Assembly (NCBI RefSeq): GCF_030812885.1
Contig: NZ_JAUSTO010000003.1
Coordinates: 1 to 64,000, forward strand
Reading direction: 5' to 3'
From: Moryella indoligenes
Lineage (GTDB): Bacteria; Bacillota; Clostridia; Lachnospirales; Lachnospiraceae
DNA length: 64,000 bases
Shown here: positions 26,757 through 35,591 of the stretch, one piece after another
Numbering within the stretch: position 1 is the first letter of the stretch
Layout: each line of letters opens with the position of its first letter
Notes under the pieces: generated by a model
Databases searched by the model: none
What the model saw: the letters and a program-made list of their open reading frames with translations, nothing else
What the model was told of the DNA's origin: nothing
Program-made: the position numbers and the translations under genes

Positions 26757-26808
26757 TTAAACTCTTTTTCGTTAAAGTATAGTTAAATATTGTTGGCATT
26801 CTTAAACT
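26757..26808 (+). promoter_or_regulatory. Cluster of TTAAA repeats upstream of the HAL-like lyase
   Basis: Four TTAAA-containing words (from 26757, 26772, 26783 and 26802) lie in the 65 bp before the start. Two of them, GTTAAAGTATA and GTTAAATATTG (26771-26792), are adjacent 11-bp units sharing GTTAAA. SARP-type regulators bind short direct repeats about one helical turn apart, and a SARP gene lies just downstream. The assignment as operator is an inference; a clear -35/-10 pair was not found. Confidence 0.35.
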
Positions 26809-26820
26809 GTGAGGTGAAAT

Positions 26821-28335
26821 ATGGAAGCACTTGTACTGAATGGTCACAATCTGACTCTGGAAGGCCTTCGTCAGGTCGCCTATGAGGGCCGGGAGGTCGC
26901 AATCGCACCGGAGGCGCTGGAGCTCGTGGATCGCGCGAGAGAGGTTCTCTTCCAGATGGCAGGCGAGGGAAAGCCCGTCTACGGTCTGAACCGCGGCGTC
27001 GGCTGGAACAAGGACAAGGAGTTCGATCAGGACTTCTTTGAGACCTACAACCGCAACCTGATCAACAGTCACTCTCTGGGGATTGCCCCCTACGCTTCAG
27101 TGGAAGAGGTTCGCGCGACGCTCTGCATCCGTCTGAATGCGGCGCTCTGCGGAAGCACCGGCATCTCCTCGGAGATCCTGAAGCTCTATATGGAATTTCT
27201 GAACCGCGGCATCCATCCGCGCATTCCACAGCGCGGCTCCATCGGCGAAGGCGATATCACAACGCTCTCCCTCATCGGCCAGAGCATGATTGGCCAGGGC
27301 GAGGTGGAGTACAAGGGACGCTACATGCCCGCAGCACAGGCACTCGCCGCTGAGGACATGAAGCCGGCTGTGCTCGGCCCGAAGGACGGTCTCTCCATCG
27401 TCTCCTCCAACGCACAGGGCGAGGCGATGACCGCTGTCCTCTACTATCAGTGCAGGGAGCTCGTAGACATGGCAAACGCTGTCTTCTGTCTGAGTCTTGA
27501 GGGCCTGAACGGCGGTCTCCAGCCGCTCGGCGCAAAGGTCAATGAGCTGAGAGGGCTGGCAGGACAGATCCGTGTTGCAGAGCAGTGCCGCAGCTTCCTC
27601 GCGGGCAGCTATCTTGAGCAGCCCGACCCGAAGCGCGCGCTTCAGGATCCGCTGAGCTTCCGCTGCGCAAGCGGTGTGCACGGGACTGTGCTGGATGCCA
27701 TGGAATTTATTGAGAAATACATGCAGATCCAGATGAATGCAACGGATGACAACCCCTGCATCCTGATTGACGAGGGCGATACCTCCGTCAGCCAGAACTT
27801 TGAGACCACGACGCTGGCTCTCGGTGTCGAGATGCTCGCCAATGCCCTGAACCATGTCTCAAAGTGCATCTGCTACCGCACAATTCATCTCGCGGACCCA
27901 GCATTTACTGGGCTGTCCCGCTTCCTGACTCCGGCAGATGTAAAGACCATCGCCTACGGCACAATCCAGAAGGTCTACACTTACCTCGACTCCGAGAACC
28001 GCATGCTCGCAAATCCGAGCTCCATGGACTTCATCGCAGTCGCCGGCTCCATCGAGGATCACGCAAGCAACCTTCCTCTCGCCTGCTCCAAGGCGCTGAA
28101 AATTGTCCATAACCTCCGCTACATGCTTGGCATCGAGCTGATTCACGCCGCACAGGCGATCGATCTTCGCAGCAAACCGCAGCTCGGCAAGGTGACAGAA
28201 GCTGTCTACCACGCATTCCGCAGAGAGATCAGCTTCCTGAGCGAGGACAGAAACTTAAGCTACGACATCGAGACCGCTTACCGCTTCATCCTTGAGGGGC
28301 GCCTCATGAAGGCCATCCGGGACGCGGAGAACTGA
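26821..28335 (+). CDS. Histidine ammonia-lyase (HutH)/aromatic amino acid lyase family protein without MIO motif; candidate ergothionase
   Basis: A 504-aa protein aligning along its whole length with HutH. It keeps VYGLNRGVG, the NSHSLG His, the Arg of QDPLSFRC (near 275-282), TDDNPCILI and the EDH motif (near 412-414). Where HutH has GSVGASGDL, with Ala-Ser-Gly cyclising into the MIO electrophile, this protein reads GSIGEGDIT (from residue 139). The tripeptide is missing, and the Tyr of QDPYS is Leu. Ordinary MIO-based histidine deamination is therefore unlikely. Ergothionase, a HAL-fold enzyme, uses acid/base catalysis to eliminate trimethylamine and needs no MIO. The nearby BCCT transporter supports that role. 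GTGAGGTGAAAT precedes the ATG. Automatic pipelines would probably label it hutH. Confidence 0.75.
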   Translation: MEALVLNGHNLTLEGLRQVAYEGREVAIAPEALELVDRAREVLFQMAGEGKPVYGLNRGVGWNKDKEFDQDFFETYNRNLINSHSLGIAPYASVEEVRATLCIRLNAALCGSTGISSEILKLYMEFLNRGIHPRIPQRGSIGEGDITTLSLIGQSMIGQGEVEYKGRYMPAAQALAAEDMKPAVLGPKDGLSIVSSNAQGEAMTAVLYYQCRELVDMANAVFCLSLEGLNGGLQPLGAKVNELRGLAGQIRVAEQCRSFLAGSYLEQPDPKRALQDPLSFRCASGVHGTVLDAMEFIEKYMQIQMNATDDNPCILIDEGDTSVSQNFETTTLALGVEMLANALNHVSKCICYRTIHLADPAFTGLSRFLTPADVKTIAYGTIQKVYTYLDSENRMLANPSSMDFIAVAGSIEDHASNLPLACSKALKIVHNLRYMLGIELIHAAQAIDLRSKPQLGKVTEAVYHAFRREISFLSEDRNLSYDIETAYRFILEGRLMKAIRDAEN

Positions 28336-28383
28336 GTTACACTGCATCCGAAAAACAAAAAGCTGATTTATTTTCAGATTCTT

Positions 28384-28427
28384 GCAAATCAAATCGGGCA
28401 GACTTCGGTCTGCCCGATTTGATTTGC
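28384..28427 (+). terminator. Terminator hairpin with TTCG tetraloop
   Basis: A 20-bp perfect stem (28384-28403 with 28408-28427) closed by a TTCG tetraloop lies about 50 bp after the HAL-like gene. The sequence after it is T-rich (TTATTTGCTTAATT). It separates this gene from the regulator downstream. Confidence 0.8.
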
Positions 28428-28577
28428 TTATTTGCTTAATTCTGTTCCGAATAGACCTGTTCTGTCCCGGAGACGCGCGCCTTGTTTTTTTTTGCTTATT
28501 ATTATATGATAAATAACCAAAACCTTATATTGTTTTGGCAGCGTGAAATCAGACCAGTCAGCGAGAGGAGGTGCATC

Positions 28578-31500
28578 ATGGGTATTTTATCTGTCAACAT
28601 ACTCGGAATTCCTTCGATTGAACTGGATGGCAAGGCTGTCATTCTGCCTTATCGCAAGGCGGAGGCTCTGCTCTATTATCTTATCATGAAGCAAAAGGTC
28701 GCCCGAAGTGAGATGATAGGACTGCTATGGGCGGACTCCGATACCAATACCGCTCAGAGAAATCTTCGACATGCAATCTACACGCTCCGTAAAACTCTGG
28801 GCATGGATATTTTTCTCTCCGGGCAGCGCACTCTGCTCACCCTGGATCCGGCGCTCCCGCTTCGTTCTGACGTAAATGAATTCATGAACGGTGGTGCACT
28901 CTCTCTGTACCGCGGAGAGTTTTTAAAGGGCTTCGCCCTCCACCAGGCAGGGTATTTTGAGGACTGGCTCACTGAACAGCGAAACCTTTTTCAGATTCAA
29001 TACCTGAAGCGCCTCCTCGCCGCCCAGAAAGACGCCCTGCAAAATGGAGATCTCTCCCTTGCAGAGCAGTATGGACTGAAGCATCTGGAAATTGATCCCC
29101 TGGATGAGGATGCAACTGTCACACTCATGCGGGTCTACGCCGCAGAAAGGCAGTATCGAAAGGCAATCGAGCTCTACCACAGACTGTCACAGCTCCTCTC
29201 CGAGGAGTTTGGCATATCCCCCTTAAAGAGCAGTTCCCAGCTGTACTACGGCATCGTAGACCAATGGAATTCCTCTTCGACAGGACGGGAAGATCGCGCA
29301 AATGAAACGCTTCTGATCGGAAAGGAAAGCGCGCTGAAAAAACTGCTTGCCCTCTGCCGCACACCCGAGAGTCTTGGTGGTATCTCCTCAGCCCTCATTG
29401 AAGGTGAAGCCGGTGTCGGAAAGAGCTGTCTGCTGAATCATCTGCTCACACACTTTGACTTCTCTGACCGCCTGGTCCTGAAGAGCTACTGCTATCCCTC
29501 TGAGCAGGAGACAGCATTTGCTCCCTGGAATTCTATCATGCTCTCACTTATGGCAGAACTGGAGAGCGGAAAAATATCCGTATCGCAGTCTGTGCTTCGT
29601 GCAGCCTCCAGTCTCTTTCCCTGCCTCTCTGTGGATTCGCACGCAGATATAGAGCCCGCCGGACACTACGCGCTTCACCCGAACTATCAGGCTTCACTGG
29701 AAAGTGTCATACTCCTGCTTGCCGTGATATCACAGCACAATCCCCTCCTTCTTGTATTCGAGGACATTCACTGGATGGATACAGGAAGCGCCAGTCTGCT
29801 CGGACTGCTGCTGCGCAGACTGCGTGCCCCCCAGCTAACCGTGCTCTGCACAGCTCGCACCATCGTACCGGAGCACATCTCCAGGCTGATACGCACTGTG
29901 GAGCAGGACAAGCTGATGGAGCGGCTTCTCCTAAAAAATTTTAACCGGAGTGAGACAGAGCGCTTCATACGGGCAAGCCTCAGTGATTATAGCGCAGACA
30001 GACAGCTGAACGATATCTACCGTGCCACAGAGGGCAATGCGCTGCTGCTCGTGCAGCTCGTGAATTCCTATCTGGAAGGTGCTGAGCCGGACAAGGTTCC
30101 GGACGACCTGGAAAAGCTGATGGACTACCGCCTCGCAAATCTTTCATCGGATGAACGCAAGGTGCTGGATCTTATCTCAGTCTTTACTGACTGGGCGAAG
30201 CTCGATACGCTCACTGCCATACTTACCATGGGCACGCTGGAGCTCACCTACACCTGCCACCAGCTTTGTCAGCGCATGCTGCTTCAGGAATCCTTGAAAA
30301 ATGGTGAGCTGAGTTATGCTCTCGCTCATGAAAAAATCAAGTCTATACTTGTGCAGCAGCAGTCCGAGTCCGCGCGACGTATCCTCCATCTGCGTGTCGC
30401 TCAGCAGATGGAGCTGCAGCTCTCTGCACAGAGAACTCCTGTCTATGACAGACTGATCTACCACCTCTCCGAGGGTGGCGATAAAATCAATGTCTTCCGC
30501 TATCGTGTGCTGGCACTGAATGCCTACACCGGACTTACCTACGCTCTCCTTCCCACGCTGCGGGAACTTTCCGACGATGAGAATCCGCGGACAGAGGATC
30601 CGTTGCATACAGATTCACTGTCACTGTCCGACTACATTCACACATTGGAGAAGGAACTCGCCGCGCTGCGGCTCAACACAGCCCAGAACAGCATACTCGA
30701 CAGTTCTGAGCTGATCCTGCTTCACTCCAAGAGCCGCTGCTGTATTTACGGTGGAAATTACAGGGAGGGACTCCCCACCATCGAGCAGCTCATCGAGCGC
30801 GCTACCGCTCTCCAAGACACAGACATGCTCGTGCGTGCGCACCTGCAGTACATCTATTATGGTATACAGATCTACGATCGCAGGGTGATGAAAACACATC
30901 TTGAGGCGGAACAGGCTCTCCTCACGGGGCGAAGGCTCAGCGTGGAGTATGGTGTTTACCTGCGCCTGTCCGGTCTTCTGAAACTGATGTATGCAAGGTA
31001 TCGCGAGGCAAGGGAACTTCTGGATGAATCCGTACAGCTCTTCCAGGCTCTGGATAGCGACGGACATATGCAGTATGAAATCCATATTGCGGGAGCCTAT
31101 AACTACATCGCCGAGAGCTATCGCCTTGAGGGCAATTATAAAGCTGCCTTTGATTACTACGACAGAGCCATACGCCACAACCGGAGTCTCGGCTACTACC
31201 CGGGAACAGCGGTCTTTTTCACCAACTGTGGTGTGGCTGCCTTTCAGTCGGGTGACAGGACGCGCGCGCGGCTGCAATTTGAGCATGCGCGACGCATCTA
31301 TACCTCCTCACACGAGTACAGCGGCTATCCCATCGCGCTGAGCTATCTGGCATTTTTTGCTGCCGAGGCAGGAAACTATCACGAGGCCGCATCCAAACTA
31401 CGAGAGGCTCATAAAATCAGCGATCGCATGGGCTCTCCCTGGTGGAAGGGCATTGCTCTCTTCCTCTCCTGGCGCATACGCATGCTGCCGGCGCTGAGTC

Positions 31501-31655
31501 AGGAGGCCCCGGAGGAGCTCCATGCACTCTGGCCCGCAGACCCTGCAGAACACTGCCGTCTCTGCCTCTCTTATCTGAAGCAGATGCAGCCCATCCCGGA
31601 AACTTCAGAAATAGAAAATGCGCTGAAACAGCTCACAAATGACCTGCCTTCCTGA
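28578..31655 (+). CDS. Large SARP-type transcriptional regulator (winged helix-BTAD-AAA-TPR)
   Basis: A 1,025-aa regulator. Residues about 1-90 form an OmpR-like winged helix (KAEALLYYLIMKQKVARSEMIGLLW, NLRHAIYTLRKTLG). About 95-250 form the bacterial transcriptional activation domain with TPR-like helices. An AAA/STAND ATPase follows, with Walker A EGEAGVGKS near 275-283 and Walker B LLLVFEDIHWMD near 389. The C-terminal half is TPR-like. The ATG at 28578 has GAGAGGAGG eight nt upstream; a longer frame upstream lacks a site. Such proteins are signal-integrating activators. It lies between the HAL-like lyase (same strand) and the convergent BCCT transporter, so control of that pair is plausible but unproven. 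Confidence 0.88.
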   Translation: MGILSVNILGIPSIELDGKAVILPYRKAEALLYYLIMKQKVARSEMIGLLWADSDTNTAQRNLRHAIYTLRKTLGMDIFLSGQRTLLTLDPALPLRSDVNEFMNGGALSLYRGEFLKGFALHQAGYFEDWLTEQRNLFQIQYLKRLLAAQKDALQNGDLSLAEQYGLKHLEIDPLDEDATVTLMRVYAAERQYRKAIELYHRLSQLLSEEFGISPLKSSSQLYYGIVDQWNSSSTGREDRANETLLIGKESALKKLLALCRTPESLGGISSALIEGEAGVGKSCLLNHLLTHFDFSDRLVLKSYCYPSEQETAFAPWNSIMLSLMAELESGKISVSQSVLRAASSLFPCLSVDSHADIEPAGHYALHPNYQASLESVILLLAVISQHNPLLLVFEDIHWMDTGSASLLGLLLRRLRAPQLTVLCTARTIVPEHISRLIRTVEQDKLMERLLLKNFNRSETERFIRASLSDYSADRQLNDIYRATEGNALLLVQLVNSYLEGAEPDKVPDDLEKLMDYRLANLSSDERKVLDLISVFTDWAKLDTLTAILTMGTLELTYTCHQLCQRMLLQESLKNGELSYALAHEKIKSILVQQQSESARRILHLRVAQQMELQLSAQRTPVYDRLIYHLSEGGDKINVFRYRVLALNAYTGLTYALLPTLRELSDDENPRTEDPLHTDSLSLSDYIHTLEKELAALRLNTAQNSILDSSELILLHSKSRCCIYGGNYREGLPTIEQLIERATALQDTDMLVRAHLQYIYYGIQIYDRRVMKTHLEAEQALLTGRRLSVEYGVYLRLSGLLKLMYARYREARELLDESVQLFQALDSDGHMQYEIHIAGAYNYIAESYRLEGNYKAAFDYYDRAIRHNRSLGYYPGTAVFFTNCGVAAFQSGDRTRARLQFEHARRIYTSSHEYSGYPIALSYLAFFAAEAGNYHEAASKLREAHKISDRMGSPWWKGIALFLSWRIRMLPALSQEAPEELHALWPADPAEHCRLCLSYLKQMQPIPETSEIENALKQLTNDLPS

Positions 31656-31658
31656 CGG

Positions 31659-31705
31659 AAAAGGAGCGATCTACACATCATTCAGATGTATAGATCGCTC
31701 CTTTT
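31659..31705. terminator. Bidirectional terminator between regulator and BCCT gene
   Basis: The inverted repeat AAAAGGAGCGATCTA(c)ACATC / GATGT(a)TAGATCGCTCCTTTT (about 21 bp, one mismatch) with a 5-nt loop lies between convergent genes. A runs on one side and T runs on the other make it a good terminator in both directions. Confidence 0.85.
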
Positions 31706-31773
31706 ATTCTGTACTTTTTAATTCACCGGAGTATTACGCGCTTCCGGAATCACAAGTGACTAACAAATGCTGC

Positions 31774-33357
31774 TTACTCCTCAGGTTCCTCTGCAACCTT
31801 ATCAATAAAGAAGACCTTGATGAAGGAAACAATCTGAAGCATGAAGACAAAGAGTACCAGGAATCCACCGGCTGTAGCCAGCGCCTTGACACCGTCAACA
31901 CCCTGGGCACCGCCACCGAAGGCAGCCATGATGATAGCAACCGTACCGATTACGATACCCCAGAGAACCTTGATCTGTCTCGGCGGCTCGGAACCGATCG
32001 GAACGTCCTTCACGCACATGGAACCGACGTTGGTCAGAGTCGCATCTGCTGCAGTGACGAAGGAGATAACAATGATAAGAATATTAACCGGAATTACAAT
32101 ATGTCCCAGACCAAAGGGCAGGTGCTTCAGGAACTCCCAGAGCGCCATGACTGCGCCGCCTGCATTCAGGGCCGCAACAAGATCAGCACGACCGCTCATC
32201 TGCATCTCCAGCGCGCTGTTGCCCCAGATGCCGAACCACACCAGTCCGAATACAGAGGGAAGGATCCAGTTAACAACAAGGAACTCGCGAACGGTGCGGC
32301 CGCGGGACATCATTGCAAGGAAGATACCCGTAACCGGCGCATATGCGATCCAGCAGGACCAGTCAAAGAGGGTCCAGGAACGAGTGAGTGCGGTTCCGCC
32401 GATGTCAATCGGATCAAGACCCCAGAGCCAGAAATTATCCAGCCACACAGCGAGACCTGCAGTGCTGTTTCTCAGAATGAAAAGTACCGGACCGGTGACA
32501 AGAAGCAGAATGAGAAGGCCATAGTAGAACCACGCATTCAGACTTCCGAGCGTCTTCAGTCCCTTGTCCATTCCAATGTAGGAGGAGAAGGTGAAGAGCG
32601 CGATCAGAACCACACCGATGACGATAAAGAGCACCAGATTGTCCTGAACGCCATAGGTGCGAAGACCGGTCACGACAAGAGTAATGCACATCGCGAGACC
32701 ACCGCAGATACCGACGCCCAGTGCCAGCATGGAGAGACAATCAATTGCTGCTGCAAGCACACCCTTGGTGATGCGCTCACCGAAGACCGGCTTCAGTGTC
32801 GCGGTAACGTTCAGCTTCTGTCTCTTATTGAAATAGAGATACGCTACGAGCACACCGCAGAGTGCATAGATCGCATACGGCATGAAAGTCCAGTTATAAA
32901 AGCTGCGGCCCATTGCAAAGCGGGCGGCCTCCTCGGAGAAGGGCTCAATACCGACCTGATCCAGTTCTCCCCATACGTTTCCGAAGTAGATGATGGGCTC
33001 ATTGACGCCCCAGGTGACGATACCAGTCGCAACACCACCCGTTAGAGTCATCGCAAACCAGGTCCAGAAGGGGTATTTCGGCTGCGCGTCCTTGCCTCCG
33101 AGGCGAATGCTCCCGACCTTGGAGAGGCAGATCACAAGCACAAGAACAGTGCTGCCCGTCACAACATACTGGTAAAGCCATCCAAACGTGTCCAGAGACC
33201 AGTTAAAGAAGGCCATGGACGCTGAGGTCAGCGCCTGATTGTTGGTGACTCCGATGATTGCGGCAATTGCAAAGAGAATAATTCCCGGAACAAATACGTC
33301 CCAGCGAATATTATCCTTGTAATCGCCTTTCTTTGGGGGATTGCTGTTCATACTCAT
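31774..33357 (-). CDS. BCCT family betaine/carnitine/choline-type transporter
   Basis: A 527-aa membrane protein with about twelve transmembrane segments. BCCT hallmarks are GGVATGIVTWGVNEPIIYF and the signature SWTLFDWSCWIAYAPVTGIFLAMMSRGRT (WTxFxW... core). These transporters carry quaternary ammonium substrates such as glycine betaine, carnitine or choline, as Na+-driven symporters or exchangers. Both termini are short, unlike osmosensing BetP with its long tails, which points to substrate uptake for catabolism or exchange. The ATG at 33357 follows AAAGGTGGTAGGG; a longer frame starts at 33423. It is convergent with the SARP regulator. Ergothioneine, a histidine betaine, is a candidate substrate given the HAL-like gene nearby. 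Confidence 0.9.
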   Translation of the reverse strand: MSMNSNPPKKGDYKDNIRWDVFVPGIILFAIAAIIGVTNNQALTSASMAFFNWSLDTFGWLYQYVVTGSTVLVLVICLSKVGSIRLGGKDAQPKYPFWTWFAMTLTGGVATGIVTWGVNEPIIYFGNVWGELDQVGIEPFSEEAARFAMGRSFYNWTFMPYAIYALCGVLVAYLYFNKRQKLNVTATLKPVFGERITKGVLAAAIDCLSMLALGVGICGGLAMCITLVVTGLRTYGVQDNLVLFIVIGVVLIALFTFSSYIGMDKGLKTLGSLNAWFYYGLLILLLVTGPVLFILRNSTAGLAVWLDNFWLWGLDPIDIGGTALTRSWTLFDWSCWIAYAPVTGIFLAMMSRGRTVREFLVVNWILPSVFGLVWFGIWGNSALEMQMSGRADLVAALNAGGAVMALWEFLKHLPFGLGHIVIPVNILIIVISFVTAADATLTNVGSMCVKDVPIGSEPPRQIKVLWGIVIGTVAIIMAAFGGGAQGVDGVKALATAGGFLVLFVFMLQIVSFIKVFFIDKVAEEPEE

Positions 33358-33667
33358 AAATTCCCTACCACCTTTCTTTGTCTTATAGCCCTTTTGCCGA
33401 AGTATTCGGCTGCAGCGCCACATTTCACTGCATAATTTAGCACAAATGTGTCAAAAAAACGTTGAAACGATTATAAATCCTTTATAATTATCATCATTTA
33501 TTTACGAATAGTCTCTGGGGTAAACTTGATTTTTTTAGTAAACTATAACAAATGACGTACTGTACAGATCTACTTTACAGTAAAAGCTCTCCCATAGCAC
33601 AGCTGTCCCGGCCCGCGCAAAAAACGCGCGGGTCGGGACAGCCAATGATATCAGTACAACTTTATAT
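33358..33667 (-). other. Intergenic region upstream of the BCCT gene
   Basis: About 310 bp without a gene. It contains the typA terminator (33602-33642) and an AT-rich control region. A TTGACA on the minus strand (33454-33449) has no well-spaced -10 box. Two GTAAACT words (33520-33526, 33538-33544) lie 18 bp apart, and TTAAACT also occurs twice upstream of the HAL-like gene. Confidence 0.5.
33602..33642 (-). terminator. Terminator hairpin after typA
   Basis: A 17-bp stem GCTGTCCCGACCCGCGC / GCGCGGGCCGGGACAGC (one G-T type mismatch) with loop GTTTTTT lies just after the typA stop on the minus strand. The T run is in the loop rather than after the stem, so efficiency is uncertain. Confidence 0.65.
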
Positions 33668-35515
33668 TTAAGCCTTTGCGGCTCCCTGCTTCAGCTTGAA
33701 CATCGCCCGCTTTCTGAGCATCGGATCCAGAATCTTCTTCCGTATTCTCAGATTCTCCGGCGTCACCTCGAGGAGCTCATCCGTATCAATAAACTCAAGG
33801 CACTGCTCAAGGCTCATCACCTTCGGCGTGACGAGCTTCAGCGCCTCGTCCGCGCTGGAGGAGCGGGTGTTGGTGAGCTTCTTGGTCTTGCAGACATTCA
33901 CCTCCACATCCTCGGATTTTCCGCTCTGACCGATCACCATACCGGCATAGACCTTTACGCCCGCACCGATGAAGAGCTGCCCCCTCTCCTGCGCCTGAAA
34001 GAGACCGTAGGTGATAGCCTCACCGCTCTCGTAGGCGATGATGGAGCCTGTCTTTCTGTAGAACATCTCCCCCTTGAACGGACCATAGCCCTCAAACTCC
34101 GTGTTCAGGATACCATTCCCCTTCGTATCCGTCATGAACTCTCCGCGATAACCGATGAGACCGCGCGAGGGAATGCTGAACTCGATGCGGGTGTAGCCGC
34201 CGTGAATCGGTGTCATCCCGACCAGCTCTCCCTTTCTTCCGCTGAGCTTCTGGATCACCGCACCGGAGAACTCGTCCGGGACATCGACATAGGCGATCTC
34301 CATCGGCTCCTCTCTGCGGTTCCGCTCATCGTAGCGGTAGATCACCTCCGCCTTGCTGACTGCAAACTCGAATCCCTCGCGCCGCATATTCTCAATGAGC
34401 ACAGAGAGATGCAGCTCTCCCCTGCCGCTGACCTTGAAGCAGTCCGGGCTCACCTCCTCTACACGGAGGGAGACGTCTGTATTCAGCTCGCGGAACAGGC
34501 GCTCACGGATATGTCTGGAGGTGACGTAGCTCCCCTCCTGCCCCGCCAGCGGGCTGTCATTGACCATGAAATTCATGGAGATCGTGGGCTCAGAGATCTT
34601 CTGGAAGGGAATGGACTCCGGGTTCTCCGGGCTCGTGATGGTATCCCCGATGTGCAGATCCGAGATGCCTGAAATTGCCACGATGGAACCGACTCTGGCC
34701 TCCTTCACCTCGACCCGGTTCAGCCCCTCATACTCATAGAGCTTACCAATCTTCACGCGGCGCAGCTTGTCCGGCTCATGGTGATTTACAATTGCGCACT
34801 CCTGATTCACGCGGATCACACCGTTGTCCACCTTGCCGACACCGATGCGGCCCACATACTCATTGTAGTCGATGGTGCTGACCAGAAGCTGCGTATGGGC
34901 ATCCGGATCCCCCTCCGGCGCCGGGATGTGCTCCACAATCGCCTCAAAGAGCGGAGTCATGTCCATATTTCCGTCATTAAGATCCTTCCGGGCCCAGCCG
35001 CTCCGGGCACTGGCAAAGATAAATGGGCACTCCAGCTGATGGTCGTTTGCATCGAGATCCATGAGAAGCTCCAGCACTTCATCGATTACCTCATCGGGAC
35101 GCGCCTCCGGACGGTCACACTTGTTTACACAGACAACAACATCCAGCGAGAGCTCCAGTGCCTTTTTCAGCACGAAACGGGTCTGGGGCATGGTTCCCTC
35201 AAAGGCATCCACCACGAGCACCACGCCGTTCACCATCTTCAGCACGCGCTCCACCTCGCCGCCGAAATCTGCGTGTCCGGGCGTATCAATGATATTGATC
35301 TTCGTCCCTCTATAATTCACCGCTGTATTTTTGGAAAGTATCGTAATGCCGCGCTCGCGCTCTATGTCATTGGAATCCATCACGCGGTCCACAAGCTCCT
35401 GATTCTCGCGGAAGATACCGCTCTGCCGCAGCAGCTGATCCACCAGGGTTGTCTTGCCGTGATCAACGTGGGCAATAATCGCAACGTTTCTCACATCATC
35501 TCTCGTAATTCTCAT
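33668..35515 (-). CDS. typA: Translational GTPase TypA/BipA
   Basis: A 615-aa ribosome-associated GTPase involved in 50S assembly and stress responses. G1 AHVDHGKTTLVDQLL is at residues 15-29, the switch region RERGITILSKN follows, then G3 DTPGHADFGGEVER and G4 NKCDRPEARP. The EF-G-like domains III and V and the TypA-specific C-terminal domain (MTDTKGNGILNTEF, GQLFIGAGVKVYAGMVIG) follow. Full length for the family. It has its own terminator; the neighbouring YigZ-family gene lies 76 bp upstream on the same strand. Confidence 0.97.
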   Translation of the reverse strand: MRITRDDVRNVAIIAHVDHGKTTLVDQLLRQSGIFRENQELVDRVMDSNDIERERGITILSKNTAVNYRGTKINIIDTPGHADFGGEVERVLKMVNGVVLVVDAFEGTMPQTRFVLKKALELSLDVVVCVNKCDRPEARPDEVIDEVLELLMDLDANDHQLECPFIFASARSGWARKDLNDGNMDMTPLFEAIVEHIPAPEGDPDAHTQLLVSTIDYNEYVGRIGVGKVDNGVIRVNQECAIVNHHEPDKLRRVKIGKLYEYEGLNRVEVKEARVGSIVAISGISDLHIGDTITSPENPESIPFQKISEPTISMNFMVNDSPLAGQEGSYVTSRHIRERLFRELNTDVSLRVEEVSPDCFKVSGRGELHLSVLIENMRREGFEFAVSKAEVIYRYDERNRREEPMEIAYVDVPDEFSGAVIQKLSGRKGELVGMTPIHGGYTRIEFSIPSRGLIGYRGEFMTDTKGNGILNTEFEGYGPFKGEMFYRKTGSIIAYESGEAITYGLFQAQERGQLFIGAGVKVYAGMVIGQSGKSEDVEVNVCKTKKLTNTRSSSADEALKLVTPKVMSLEQCLEFIDTDELLEVTPENLRIRKKILDPMLRKRAMFKLKQGAAKA

Positions 35516-35591
35516 AAAAACCTCTCTGTTCTTCCCTTCTGTCGCCTCAAACAGCGCACTCCGGCTCTCTGCCGACGTTATTCACAAAAAG

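Noticed and set aside
26821..28335. Canonical histidine ammonia-lyase linking to ftcD/fchA/fhs
   Set aside because: The MIO-forming Ala-Ser-Gly is missing and the gene lies 22 kb from ftcD with unrelated operons between.
31639..33045. 468-codon plus-strand frame opposite the BCCT gene
   Set aside because: It is antisense to a well-supported transporter and its sequence is charged and without domains, as expected from an open shadow frame in GC-rich DNA.
33431..33454. Promoter for the BCCT gene based on TTGACA at 33449-33454 (minus)
   Set aside because: The only good AT-rich hexamer downstream is about 9 nt away, too close for a -10 box.
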